Source: JACQAP01 sp035275265 (lineage in GTDB: Bacteria > Pseudomonadota > Gammaproteobacteria > Burkholderiales > JACQAP01). Taken from it: a DNA stretch of 64,000 nucleotides. The notes beneath the pieces were generated by a model that did no database searches, was not told the DNA's origin, and saw nothing but the letters and a program-made list of their open reading frames with translations. The translations under genes and the position numbers were made by a program. The stretch covers positions 105,625-169,624 of the forward strand of contig DATENC010000028.1 in the NCBI GenBank assembly GCA_035275265.1, written 5' to 3'. This document shows, one piece after another, positions 7,741-16,759 of this stretch (its first letter is position 1; each line of letters opens with the position of its first letter).

Positions 7741-8994
7741 ATGTACAAGAAAATCCAAAAGTGCCGCATGTGCGGTAATGCAGAGTTGGTCCCGGTCGTT
7801 GATCTGGGCGAACAATACCTGACCGGTGTCTTTCCTCGACCAGAAAACGACAGCACCCTTACCAAGGGGCCTTTGCGGCTGGTCAAATGCCATGGCGGCG
7901 AGGATGTCTGCGGCTTGCTCCAACTCGAGCATAGCTACGATCTCGACGAAATGTACGGAGAGAACTACGGCTATCGCTCTGGCCTCAACGCCAGCATGGT
8001 GCGACATCTGCAGGAGAAAGTGGCGCGCATTCGCGGAACCGTCGAACTGCATCGCGACGATCTGGTGGTCGATATTGGCAGTAACGACGGCACCACTCTT
8101 GGGGCGTATTCAGATGATCTGCTGTTGGTCGGCATCGACCCCACGGGCGAAAAATTCCGGAAATACTATGCCACCCATCTCAATCTGATTTCCGAATACT
8201 TTTCGGCCGACGTCTTGACGCGAGCCTTTCCCGGCCGCAAGGCCAAAGTGGTGACGTCCTTTTCGATGTTCTACGATCTCGAGAGTCCGATCGACTTTGC
8301 GCGGGAAGTTGCCAGCGTACTCGACTCCAAGGAAGGAATTTGGGTTTTCGAGCAAAGTTACTTGCCTCTCATGCTGGAACGGAATGCGTATGACACTATC
8401 TGTCACGAGCACCTCGAGTATTACGGCCTGAAGCAGATCGCCTGGCTGGCGGAACGGGCGGGGCTCGTGATCGTGGATGTGGAGATCAACGATGTAAACG
8501 GCGGCAGTTTCTCGGTCGTTGCAGCCCATCAGGGTTCCAGGCATACCGACAGGAAGGGAATCGTCGCACGCATCCTGGCGGACGAGGAGTCCGCCGGACT
8601 TTCCGGTCTTGGTCCCTACGAGGCATTCTTCAAACGCACCGAGCAAAGCCGGCTCTCCCTGCAAGAGTTTGTAGCCAAGGTTCGTCGTGATGGCGCTCGG
8701 CTGTGCGGACTGGGAGCCTCCACCAAGGGAAACGTAGTGCTGCAGTACTGCGGTTTCGGCGCCGACGACATCGAAGTAATCGGCGATGTCAACCCGGACA
8801 AGTTCGGTGCGCTGACCCCGGGCACGTGGATACCCATCGAAGACGAAGCAAAGGTGCTGGCATCATCTCCTGACTTCTTGCTCGTTCTGCCCTGGCATTT
8901 CCGTGAATTCTTTCTCCGCAATCCGATCTTCAAGGGCCGCCAGTTGGTGTTTCCACTGCCGCAGCTCGAGGTGATGACGCCAGAGAGTCGTTGA
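7741..8994 (+). CDS. NDP-sugar C-methyltransferase with zinc-binding N-terminus
   Basis: 417 aa. Cys8-x2-Cys11 and Cys50/Cys57 form the N-terminal zinc module. DIGSNDGTT (111-119) is the SAM site, CHEHLEYY (about 221-228) the conserved catalytic region, and GASTKGN (about 325) marks the C-terminal domain of the TylC3/NovU-type family. These enzymes methylate carbon next to the keto group of NDP-4-keto-deoxysugars. ATG start with GGAAGAGG 9-10 nt upstream. The stop overlaps the next gene (TGATG). Its neighbours point to a GDP-linked sugar as substrate, which is inference. Confidence 0.85.
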   Translation: MYKKIQKCRMCGNAELVPVVDLGEQYLTGVFPRPENDSTLTKGPLRLVKCHGGEDVCGLLQLEHSYDLDEMYGENYGYRSGLNASMVRHLQEKVARIRGTVELHRDDLVVDIGSNDGTTLGAYSDDLLLVGIDPTGEKFRKYYATHLNLISEYFSADVLTRAFPGRKAKVVTSFSMFYDLESPIDFAREVASVLDSKEGIWVFEQSYLPLMLERNAYDTICHEHLEYYGLKQIAWLAERAGLVIVDVEINDVNGGSFSVVAAHQGSRHTDRKGIVARILADEESAGLSGLGPYEAFFKRTEQSRLSLQEFVAKVRRDGARLCGLGASTKGNVVLQYCGFGADDIEVIGDVNPDKFGALTPGTWIPIEDEAKVLASSPDFLLVLPWHFREFFLRNPIFKGRQLVFPLPQLEVMTPESR

Positions 8995-9440
8995 TGTTCG
9001 TTTCGGAAGAGTTGTACTTGCAAATCTTGCGGGTGATGCCGATTCCCTGCGTGGATCTTCTCATCGTGGATGACGCAGGTGACGTGTTGCTCCTCCTTCG
9101 AAGGAATGAGCCTGCCGCAGGTCAATGGTGGTTCCCGGGGGGGCGGGTATTCTTTGGTGAGTTGCGGCGCGACGCCGCGAAGCGCAAGCTTGAACAAGAG
9201 TGCGGCCTTTCATCAACGCAGTTCCAAGAGCTTGGCACGTTTGACGTGCTTCTAGGTAACGGCCCGAATCAACGCTCTCATGCAATCACCACGTTGTTCA
9301 AGGTGCGGGTCGCCTCCGGGCACTACATACGAACTGACCCTCAGAGCAGCGAAGCCTGCTGGCTCACTCCTCGAAAGTGGTTGGATCGCGGACTGCATCC
9401 TTTTGTCTGTAAGCGGCTCGAGGAGGTTGCCAAGTCATGA
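8994..9440 (+). CDS. GDP-mannose mannosyl hydrolase-like Nudix protein
   Basis: 148 aa. It begins with the EELY/VMPIPCVDLLIV pattern of Gmm proteins. It carries a Nudix box at 50-72 (G-x5-E-x7-R-K-L-x-Q-E-C-G-L) in which the usual RE is RK. Gmm enzymes also deviate here (RL in E. coli), consistent with hydrolysis at the sugar carbon rather than at phosphorus. It may trim GDP-mannose-type sugars and control flux. ATG 8994 overlaps the preceding stop by one base; the end overlaps the next start (ATGA). Confidence 0.75.
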   Translation: MFVSEELYLQILRVMPIPCVDLLIVDDAGDVLLLLRRNEPAAGQWWFPGGRVFFGELRRDAAKRKLEQECGLSSTQFQELGTFDVLLGNGPNQRSHAITTLFKVRVASGHYIRTDPQSSEACWLTPRKWLDRGLHPFVCKRLEEVAKS

Positions 9441-10147
9441 CCAAGCCACACAAACCGCAAGAATACTGGAACGAGAATATTGACAAATGGGGCAAACTAT
9501 ACCTTGAGATCTCTCATTCGCATGAGAATCTTAACGCGCCCGCGTGGCTAGGTTTTCTTTACAAGCAAATCATCGTGCCCCTAGAAGCAAGATTGATGAC
9601 TGAACGCTATCGCTTGACGATGTCGTTCATCGATCGATATGTTCGTGAGGGCATTACCGTGGTCGATGTCGGCTGTGGTACCGGGATTTTTACGGTTGAA
9701 ATGCTTCGGCGGGGCGCGCGGGTGAAGGCAGTCGATTTTGCGCAAAGCTCTCTCAATTTGACAAAGTCTCTTGTTGAGGAACTCGTGCCGGAAAAGAGTG
9801 CCAATGTCGACTATCTATTGATGGACGTTTCCAAGCAACACCTACCGGACTCGGATGTCGTTCTTGCAATGGGTGTAACGCCATATCTCGATAGGATTGC
9901 GCCGTTCTACGACAACATCTTGCCAACCACAAAAACATTTTACTGCCTCATCCTCGATTCGGGGCATTGGGCGAACCGGATTCGTAGTGTGCTGACGTTC
10001 CTCAATGTCCGCAACATGCATTGGTTTTCACGAACGGAAATTGATTCGATAGTGGCACGTCATAACTGGCAGCTCATAGAGAGAAAGTCGTTCGCCTCCG
10101 GCTATCTCGACTTGGTTCAGAAGAAAGAGCATGGGCACATCGAATAA
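9437..10147 (+). CDS. Class I SAM-dependent methyltransferase
   Basis: 236 aa, soluble. VVDVGCGTGIF (75-85) is motif I; the acidic post-I position is AVDFAQ. The start overlaps the previous gene by 4 bp (ATGA) and the end overlaps the next gene by 17 bp. It is probably an O- or N-methyltransferase acting on a sugar made in this module. The N-terminal EYWNENIDKWGKLYLE is typical of small-molecule sugar methyltransferases, but the substrate cannot be read from sequence. Confidence 0.7.
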   Translation: MTKPHKPQEYWNENIDKWGKLYLEISHSHENLNAPAWLGFLYKQIIVPLEARLMTERYRLTMSFIDRYVREGITVVDVGCGTGIFTVEMLRRGARVKAVDFAQSSLNLTKSLVEELVPEKSANVDYLLMDVSKQHLPDSDVVLAMGVTPYLDRIAPFYDNILPTTKTFYCLILDSGHWANRIRSVLTFLNVRNMHWFSRTEIDSIVARHNWQLIERKSFASGYLDLVQKKEHGHIE

Positions 10148-11240
10148 ACATCATATCCCATGGGCACGACCCGACTTTTGGGGTCTGGAAGAGAAATACC
10201 TTGTTGAGGCGCTTCATTCGACCTGGATATCCGGTGGTGCGTTTGTTGACCGTCTTGAACACGAGGTTGCAAAGTTCTCCGGCTCGCCTTTTGCCGTTTC
10301 GGCATCCAATGGCACAACAGCAATCCACCTTGTCTATCTCAGCATGGGTCTAGGGCCTGGGGATGAAGTGATTGTCCCCGGATTCTGTTACCTCGCCGCA
10401 GCAAACATCGCTTTGCAGATGGGCATAAAGCCCGTATTTGCGGAAGTCGATCCAGACACCTTCTGTGTCACCGCCGAATCGATCGAGGCCGTCATTACAA
10501 CGCAAACCAAGCTGATCGTCGCTGTCCATACTTACGGGAACGTTTGCGATATGGACGCCATCATGTCGCTGGCGCAAGGCATGGGCATTACCGTGCTAGA
10601 GGATGCCGCCGAGTCCTTCGCATCCAGCTACAAAGGCCGGCAGTCGGGCGCAATCGCCCATATCGGCATCTACAGCTTTCAAGCCACGAAGACCATCACG
10701 ACGGGTGAAGGTGGTATGGTCGTGACTGGCGACGAAGCGTTGCAGCGGACCATGAGGCTTTATCGCAGTCACGGCGTATTGGGTCGGCGCTATTGGCACG
10801 AACTGCCAGGCCACAACTTCAGGCTCACCAATCTGCAGGCGGCGCTGGGCTGTGCCCAACTCGCGCGTCTCGACTCGATCGTCAAGGAACGCCAGCGTGT
10901 ACATCGAGCCTATAAGGCTATATTGAACGACGTTCAAGGGATACGCCTGCAGACCTTCCGACACGATGTCGATCCGGTCTTGTGGGCCTTTGCCCTTGAG
11001 CTCCATCCGGCCGCATTTCCTCAGGGACGCGACAAAGTAATCGAACAGCTCGCGGTCGAGGGAATCGAGACCCGAAACGGCTTCTATGCGGCCAGTCAGC
11101 TTCCCATGTTTCCGGATTGCGGCTCATTGCCGACTTGCGAGCGGCTGGCGACTAACGTCATCAGCCTGCCAACGTTCCCGTCTTTGGACGACCGGCAAAT
11201 CCACTACATCAGTTCGAAATTGGTCGCCTTGCGGAAGTAA
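10131..11240 (+). CDS. DegT/DnrJ/EryC1 aminotransferase, GDP-perosamine synthase-like
   Basis: 369 aa, the usual length. PLP features are SASNGTTAIHLV (57-68), EDAAES (157-162, with the PLP-ring Asp) and internal aldimine Lys187 in FQATKTITTGEGG. The KTITTGEGG signature is shared with GDP-perosamine synthase (RfbE/Per), which aminates GDP-4-keto-6-deoxymannose. With gmd and manC in the same window, a GDP-4-amino sugar is the best guess; other NDP-keto-sugars remain possible. ATG 10131 lies inside the end of the previous gene, preceded by AAGAAAGAG. Confidence 0.8.
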   Translation: MGTSNKHHIPWARPDFWGLEEKYLVEALHSTWISGGAFVDRLEHEVAKFSGSPFAVSASNGTTAIHLVYLSMGLGPGDEVIVPGFCYLAAANIALQMGIKPVFAEVDPDTFCVTAESIEAVITTQTKLIVAVHTYGNVCDMDAIMSLAQGMGITVLEDAAESFASSYKGRQSGAIAHIGIYSFQATKTITTGEGGMVVTGDEALQRTMRLYRSHGVLGRRYWHELPGHNFRLTNLQAALGCAQLARLDSIVKERQRVHRAYKAILNDVQGIRLQTFRHDVDPVLWAFALELHPAAFPQGRDKVIEQLAVEGIETRNGFYAASQLPMFPDCGSLPTCERLATNVISLPTFPSLDDRQIHYISSKLVALRK

Positions 11241-11241
11241 G

Positions 11242-12039
11242 ATGAAGTTCAACGACGGCATCTTGGAACGCTACCTGAGCGTAGCGCCAATTCCTCTAGC
11301 ATTCGAGCGCTTTCTCGAGGCCCTCATCTATCAGCGACACAGCTTTCGGAGACCGATCCTCGATATCGGATGCGGCGAAGGACTTTTTGCAAAAGTCGTG
11401 TTTGGCGAGAATATCGATACCGGAATCGACCCGGATCCACGGGAGTTGGACAGGGCACGAGTCCTCGAGGCTTACGCGGAGCTGATCGAGTGCACTGGTG
11501 ATGCCATCGACAAGCCGGACGGACACTTCAAGACTATTTTTTCCAACAGCGTTCTCGAGCATATTCCTGACGTCGAGCCGGTTTTCCTCGAGGCGCATCG
11601 ACTCCTTGCTCATGGCGGCAAGTTCTACGTCACCGTGCCGTCGAACCGCTTTGATGAATATAGCGTCGCGAATCAACTACTGTGTGCGATGGGTTTGCAT
11701 GGTCTGGCCGGCAGATATCGGTCATTCTTTAATAGTTTCTGGCGCCACTATCATTACTACACACCGGAAGGATGGAGCGCGCTCGCGCGGAAAACCGGCT
11801 TTAAGGTCATTGAAGTACATACTTACGCCACCAAGAGCAACTGTCTGCTGAATGACTTCCTCGCCCCTTTCAGCGTTATTTCGTTCGTTATCAAGAAAAT
11901 CTTCAACCGTTGGGTACTCTTTCCTGGCCTGCGCAGCCTCATAATGAAGCCGGTAGCGTCGGCTGGGCATCGATTGCTGAAAGGAGGCGATTCCGTCCGG
12001 GACGGTGGCCTCGTGTTCATGGAACTGACGAAGGAATGA
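11242..12039 (+). CDS. Class I SAM-dependent methyltransferase
   Basis: 265 aa from ATG 11242, one base after the preceding stop. LDIGCGEG (40-47) is the SAM motif; NSVLEHIPD is motif IV-like, followed by a GGKFYVTVPS strand. A longer upstream frame is only the shadow of the aminotransferase gene. The end overlaps the next start (ATGA). The family includes sugar O-methyltransferases and lipid-linked-glycan methyltransferases. It sits directly before a polyprenol-phosphate glycosyltransferase. Confidence 0.7.
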   Translation: MKFNDGILERYLSVAPIPLAFERFLEALIYQRHSFRRPILDIGCGEGLFAKVVFGENIDTGIDPDPRELDRARVLEAYAELIECTGDAIDKPDGHFKTIFSNSVLEHIPDVEPVFLEAHRLLAHGGKFYVTVPSNRFDEYSVANQLLCAMGLHGLAGRYRSFFNSFWRHYHYYTPEGWSALARKTGFKVIEVHTYATKSNCLLNDFLAPFSVISFVIKKIFNRWVLFPGLRSLIMKPVASAGHRLLKGGDSVRDGGLVFMELTKE

Positions 12040-12746
12040 AAGCTTCGGTGATCCTTCCGACCTACAACGAGGCAGGCAATATCGTCGGTCTTGTTGAAGA
12101 AATCCTTGCCAATTTCCCACCACACATTGAACCGGAGATTCTGATCGTGGACGATGACAGTCCGGACAATACCTTCGAAATCGCGAACAAAGCCTTTGCT
12201 GCAAAGCGCGCAGTGCGCGTGATTCTGCGAACGGAGGATCGTGGATTTGCAAAATCGATCCGTGCCGGAATTGAACAAGCAACTGGCGAATTCATCATCG
12301 TCATGGATACTGACTTCACGCATGATCCGATCGAGATTCCGCGCATGCTGCACATAGCGGACATCTACGATATTGTCAGCGGATCGAGGTTCTGTGCAGG
12401 CGGTAACATGCAGGACAAGAAGCACTATCTGACCAGCCTGGCATATAACTGGCTATTACGCGTGCTACTGCACACCCAGGTTCAGGACAACCTTGGCGGG
12501 TATTTCGTCATGAAGCGCGAGAAGATACTCTCGCTTCCACTGGACCAGATATTCTTTGGCTACGGCGAGTATTTCTTTCGCTTGCTGTACTTTGCCCACC
12601 GGCGCGGATTCAAGGTCATCGAAATTCCTGCCATTTACCGGGTACGCACCTATGGCGCCAGCAAATCAAACTTCCTGAAGATGCTATTTTCTTATTCCAA
12701 GGCGGCAATCCTGCTCAGGATAAATAGCCGGAATCCTCCCAAATAA
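12036..12746 (+). CDS. Polyprenol-phosphate mannosyltransferase-like GT2
   Basis: 236 aa. VILPTYNEAGNI (5-16), IVDDDSPDNT (37-46) and MDTDFTHDP (about 88-96, the DxD metal site) are the classic dolichol-phosphate-mannose synthase signatures. GSRF(C)AGG follows, as in that family. There is no C-terminal membrane domain, so it is the soluble type. It would make an undecaprenyl-P-sugar used by a GT-C enzyme on the periplasmic side; the polytopic protein at 5964 is a possible partner. Start ATG 12036 overlaps the previous stop. It converges with the flippase gene across a 22 bp gap that shows no terminator hairpin. Confidence 0.75.
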   Translation: MKASVILPTYNEAGNIVGLVEEILANFPPHIEPEILIVDDDSPDNTFEIANKAFAAKRAVRVILRTEDRGFAKSIRAGIEQATGEFIIVMDTDFTHDPIEIPRMLHIADIYDIVSGSRFCAGGNMQDKKHYLTSLAYNWLLRVLLHTQVQDNLGGYFVMKREKILSLPLDQIFFGYGEYFFRLLYFAHRRGFKVIEIPAIYRVRTYGASKSNFLKMLFSYSKAAILLRINSRNPPK

Positions 12747-12768
12747 GGCAATCCGTCCGTATCTGTAT

Positions 12769-14283
12769 TCACGGCTCGCTGACCTTGGTCTTACCAGGAA
12801 GTTGTCGTAGGAGGAGTGCTCGTATCTGTGGCGCAGCCAACGTTGCCGCCAGCAGTGTTAGCAATGACACCGCTGCAAGATTGACGAGCATCCATCCTTG
12901 GGAGTCCGCTGTCCCTGTCACCTGTCTCCAAATAACGGCAACCGTCAGAGCCGCTGCCAGCGGCGCGCCAACATCGATAACAAACCAGTCGCGCAATTGG
13001 CCGGGTAGCAATCGGCGGTGAATGATCGGAAGGAAGAAAGCGACGTATCCGCAATTCAGAACGAGCCATACCCAGGCCGCGCCTAAGCCACCGTATCGCG
13101 ACGACATGAAGTAGATGAACGGTCCCAACAGTATCACCGTGACGGAATGCGTGTAGAACACCAGACGCGTGCCACCGGACGCAAGCTGGAGGGTGACCGG
13201 CAGGTTCATCAGGCCGTTTATGGCCGTGCCTGTGGCAAGCAGCGCCAACATCATGCTGCTGTTGGCCACTATCGCGGCATTGCGAGTCCAGAGCAACAGA
13301 AAATCCGCCGCAAAGAATGCCAGCACGATTGTGACGGGAAGCACGGCTGCTGACATCAACTGGCAGGCGCGATGGTAGAGGCGCACCAGTTCCTGCCGGT
13401 CACCAATCAGCAGAAGCTGCGAAAAGCGCGGGAAGAATGCAGCGGATACGGGATTTATCAAAAAGTAGAGCCCGGCCGCGACGCGAGAAGCAAGGTTGTA
13501 ATAGCCGAATGCGTCCAGCGGAAGCACCTTAACGAGAATCATCTTGTCGACCTGGGTTAGGATGACCGACATGACGGATATGCCGGTCATGCCCGCGGCA
13601 AACCGCCATATATCCTTCAGCAGACGCGTGCTGAATGTGGGACGGGCAGGCGATTCGGGCAGCGACCGCCGCAACAGCAGCCCGGTCAGGAGCGTATCCG
13701 CAAGGCCGATTGCTATGGACCATGCAACCAACGCCTGGATAGAGGGTGAAACTTGCCAGATAACCAGAACCCCACCGATGCTGCTCACGGTTATGGTGAT
13801 CGAAGAGAGCAGGTTGTAGGCTGCCTGTCTCTGCACACCCATCAATCCGCCGGCGTAAAGCGTTCGCGGCCACTGGAACGCAACGGCGATCCCCATCATT
13901 GTCAGGGCCTGCGTAACGGTTTCAGTCGTGAGCTGTTGCGACTTGATCCAATAAGCCGCAGTGGCAGGCGCCAGGATCGCCATGGTCGTGGCGATTGCGA
14001 TGCCAATCAGCCAGTAGATGATCTCCAGAGTACGTAGCAGATCGTGCATCTCTTGCGCCTTGTCCGGCTGGATCGAATACTGTGCGAACTGGCGATTGAG
14101 CGCCGTGCCCAACCCGAGGTCGAGAAGAGACAGAATCGCCATCACCGACATGAAGAACCCGATCAGGCCGTAGGCTTCGATGCCGAGAAAATGAATGTGG
14201 ATTGGCACCACTGCCAGCGCAAGCAGCGCTGTCCATCCCCTGCCGGCGACATTCGATATGATGTTTTTTCTGATTACGGACAT
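12769..14283 (-). CDS. Wzx-type oligosaccharide flippase (MOP superfamily)
   Basis: 504 aa with about 12-14 hydrophobic segments. The N-terminus NIISNVAGRGWTALLALAVV and the FMSVMAILSLLDLGLGTALNR segment are typical of polysaccharide-export flippases of the MOP superfamily. It would move an undecaprenyl-PP-linked repeat across the inner membrane. It is separated from the Wzt gene by 208 bp in which I see no gene; the only feature is a short direct repeat (ATCGTCG twice near 14350). Confidence 0.8.
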   Translation of the reverse strand: MSVIRKNIISNVAGRGWTALLALAVVPIHIHFLGIEAYGLIGFFMSVMAILSLLDLGLGTALNRQFAQYSIQPDKAQEMHDLLRTLEIIYWLIGIAIATTMAILAPATAAYWIKSQQLTTETVTQALTMMGIAVAFQWPRTLYAGGLMGVQRQAAYNLLSSITITVSSIGGVLVIWQVSPSIQALVAWSIAIGLADTLLTGLLLRRSLPESPARPTFSTRLLKDIWRFAAGMTGISVMSVILTQVDKMILVKVLPLDAFGYYNLASRVAAGLYFLINPVSAAFFPRFSQLLLIGDRQELVRLYHRACQLMSAAVLPVTIVLAFFAADFLLLWTRNAAIVANSSMMLALLATGTAINGLMNLPVTLQLASGGTRLVFYTHSVTVILLGPFIYFMSSRYGGLGAAWVWLVLNCGYVAFFLPIIHRRLLPGQLRDWFVIDVGAPLAAALTVAVIWRQVTGTADSQGWMLVNLAAVSLLTLLAATLAAPQIRALLLRQLPGKTKVSEP

Positions 14284-14491
14284 GGCGTCATCGAACGACG
14301 GTACATCTTCGAGTCAAAGATAGCGCGGGTTCTGTCGGGATAGAACGCATCGTCGATAAAAGATCGTCGTTGGCAGACTAATCATTTTGTGCCATATGCT
14401 AACTTGCCCCGCCTTCGACGATAGGCTTTGGCGACCGATGGCTCACTCGCTGATCGGAAAAACTGCCCCGCATGCACGAAACGACGAGGTA

Positions 14492-15769
14492 TCAACCCAT
14501 TCTCTCGATCCTCCAGGCAAAGATCGGTCTTACAACGCCTGGCATCGGCCCGCCATAGCCGTATCGAATGCCATCTGCATTCATCGGATCTCGAACATTG
14601 AAACTCAGTGCGGACTGTTCATAGAAATTCAAAGTAAGACCAACTTGACCAAAGGACGTCAGCGCCAGCCCAACAAAGTAACTTCCATCGTTCAGAAAAT
14701 GTGGGGGTATTTTGCACGTTGCGATATAGTCACCCGGTTCAGTCGCTTGCACATTGGGCGCAATCGCGGTGAATGCACAGGTCCCGTCGGCTCGAAAGAA
14801 ATGAAAATTGGGAACGTTTTTCATCACCGAATCAAGAATCCTGTACTGCATTGACACGTTGAATGCTTCGCCAATATCCAGTTCGTGAATCACGCGGCCA
14901 CTCGAATCGGCGATTTGCGCTGATATCAAGCGGGCATGATTGTCACCTATCGTTCTATTGGATACGTCCGGGTCGAATATTGCAGGGGACGAAGCCCCAC
15001 CAGTGTAATACTTGAGGACGACATCCGATGGGTCACCGTCCGCTTTGACAGTTCCGGCGTCGAGGAGAATACATCGACTGCACAATGATGTGATGGTCGC
15101 CATGTTGTGACTGACAAATAGCACCGTGCGTCCGCTTGCGGAAATTTCACCCATTCGCCCCAGGCATTTCTTTTGAAATTCGATGTCGCCGACAGCCAGG
15201 ACTTCATCAACAATCAGTATTTCTGCTTCGAGCTGTGCAGCGACTGAAAATGCAAGCCGCACATACATGCCGGACGAGTAATACTTCACAGGCGTGTCGA
15301 GAAATCTTTCCACCTCTGCAAACGCGACGATGTCGTCGAACTTCCTTTGAATTTCAGTCTTGGCCATGCCAAGAATTGCCCCATTGAGAAAAATGTTCTC
15401 TCTTCCCGTCAATTCTGGATGGAATCCCGTACCCACTTCCAGGAGGCTCGCGACCCTTCCCGTTATCGCCACCTTTCCCAATGTCGGGTCTGTAATGCGG
15501 CTCAAGATTTTTAGTAAAGTGGACTTCCCGGCGCCGTTCTTGCCTATCACGCCGACGCGCTCACCCTGTCTGATTTCAAAAGAGACGTCCTTCAATGCCC
15601 AAAAGTGCTCTCGCGACGTTTTCTGTGTGGTTTCCCGGTTCATGATGCGCCGCGACAGGGAACGGAGTCCGTCGCTCATAGCCTCTCGCAACGAAACGCC
15701 TCTCGTTCTTGCCTGATGCTGAAGGATATATTTTTTCCCCAAACCCTCAGCCTGGACGATGCAATTCAT
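14492..15769 (-). CDS. wzt: Polysaccharide ABC exporter, ATP-binding subunit (Wzt)
   Basis: 425 aa. Walker A GKNGAGKS, ABC signature YSSGM, Walker B ILIVDEVLAVGD and the switch His (VSHN) are all present in the first 250 residues. The remaining about 170 residues form a Wzt-type C-terminal domain that, in homologues, recognises the modified non-reducing end of the glycan and so controls chain termination. Capping groups made by the many methyltransferases here would fit this. It starts 8 bp after the permease stop. Confidence 0.9.
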   Translation of the reverse strand: MNCIVQAEGLGKKYILQHQARTRGVSLREAMSDGLRSLSRRIMNRETTQKTSREHFWALKDVSFEIRQGERVGVIGKNGAGKSTLLKILSRITDPTLGKVAITGRVASLLEVGTGFHPELTGRENIFLNGAILGMAKTEIQRKFDDIVAFAEVERFLDTPVKYYSSGMYVRLAFSVAAQLEAEILIVDEVLAVGDIEFQKKCLGRMGEISASGRTVLFVSHNMATITSLCSRCILLDAGTVKADGDPSDVVLKYYTGGASSPAIFDPDVSNRTIGDNHARLISAQIADSSGRVIHELDIGEAFNVSMQYRILDSVMKNVPNFHFFRADGTCAFTAIAPNVQATEPGDYIATCKIPPHFLNDGSYFVGLALTSFGQVGLTLNFYEQSALSFNVRDPMNADGIRYGYGGPMPGVVRPIFAWRIERMG

Positions 15770-15777
15770 TTGAATAC

Positions 15778-16608
15778 CTATATCACGTCGGCGAAGGAGC
15801 GTTCTGTCCTACGAAAGTACCAAATGCCACTAACAAGAAGCAGGGCGGCAATCGTCAAGCTTGAAATCAGGCTGGGAACATATAGAGGCGTCTGCCCGCC
15901 CAAAGTCGACCAACGAAAGGCCTCGATAACCCCAACCATCGGATTCAGCGAATAAATGAGCCGCCACTGTTCAGGGATAATCGAACTACTAAACCCTACG
16001 GGCGAGATCAAAAGACCAAGCTGTATCAGAAATGGGACGACGAAACGGACGTCTCGATACTTAACATTCAGTGCCGCTAACCACAGAATTGGGCCCATCG
16101 AGACAACGACGGCAAGAATCAAGAATACCGGCAGGAACAAGATGCGCCAATCAGGTATGAACTGATACCAGACCATCAAGGCCAGCAGTAATACGAAAGA
16201 AATAACAAAATCCACCAGACTCACCACCACAGCACTCACTGGAATGATGACGCGTGGAAAATACACCTTAGAAATGATATTCGCGTTCTGAATGAGGCTG
16301 ATGCTGCCTTCGGAAAATGTGCTCGAAAAAAAATACCACGGCAGCATGGCGGAGAATACCAATACCGGGTACGGAATCCCCTCAGAAGGAAGCTTTGCCA
16401 ATTTTCCGAAAACGATTGTGAAAATAATCATGGTCAGTAACGGTCTGACCACGGCCCATGCAACCCCGATCACAGTCTGTTTGTATTTGACGAGAATGTC
16501 CCGCCATGCCAGAAACAGAAACAACTCACGATACCTCCATAGATCGCGCCAATAGTGGCGCGCAGATCGTCCGGCTTCAATCACGATCTGTTGCGAACTA
16601 ATTTGCAT
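15778..16608 (-). CDS. wzm: Polysaccharide ABC exporter, permease (Wzm)
   Basis: 276 aa from ATG 16608. Six hydrophobic segments. The basic entry YRELFLFLAWRDILVKYKQT and the following VIGVAWAVVRPL are hallmarks of ABC-2 type O-antigen permeases; LNPMVGVIEAFRW near the C-terminus is also family-typical. A longer upstream frame with no hydrophobicity or family match was trimmed. It works with the downstream Wzt to export an undecaprenyl-PP-linked glycan. Confidence 0.88.
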   Translation of the reverse strand: MQISSQQIVIEAGRSARHYWRDLWRYRELFLFLAWRDILVKYKQTVIGVAWAVVRPLLTMIIFTIVFGKLAKLPSEGIPYPVLVFSAMLPWYFFSSTFSEGSISLIQNANIISKVYFPRVIIPVSAVVVSLVDFVISFVLLLALMVWYQFIPDWRILFLPVFLILAVVVSMGPILWLAALNVKYRDVRFVVPFLIQLGLLISPVGFSSSIIPEQWRLIYSLNPMVGVIEAFRWSTLGGQTPLYVPSLISSLTIAALLLVSGIWYFRRTERSFADVI

Positions 16609-16759
16609 GTCTCGACTGGCTCCGATGTATTGATTTTTGGCATCACGCTGGAGACCTGCTAGTTTGGGATTCGGGATTCCACACTGTTCCAGTTTTAGCT
16701 CACGACACGAATCCGAACCGCAGTCTTGCTGCAGGTCCGAGTGCTGCAGTGTTGGCCGA

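Noticed and set aside
14284..14491. Possible terminator between the flippase and Wzt genes
   Set aside because: The visible ATCGTCG repeat is direct, not inverted, and no U-tract hairpin is present.
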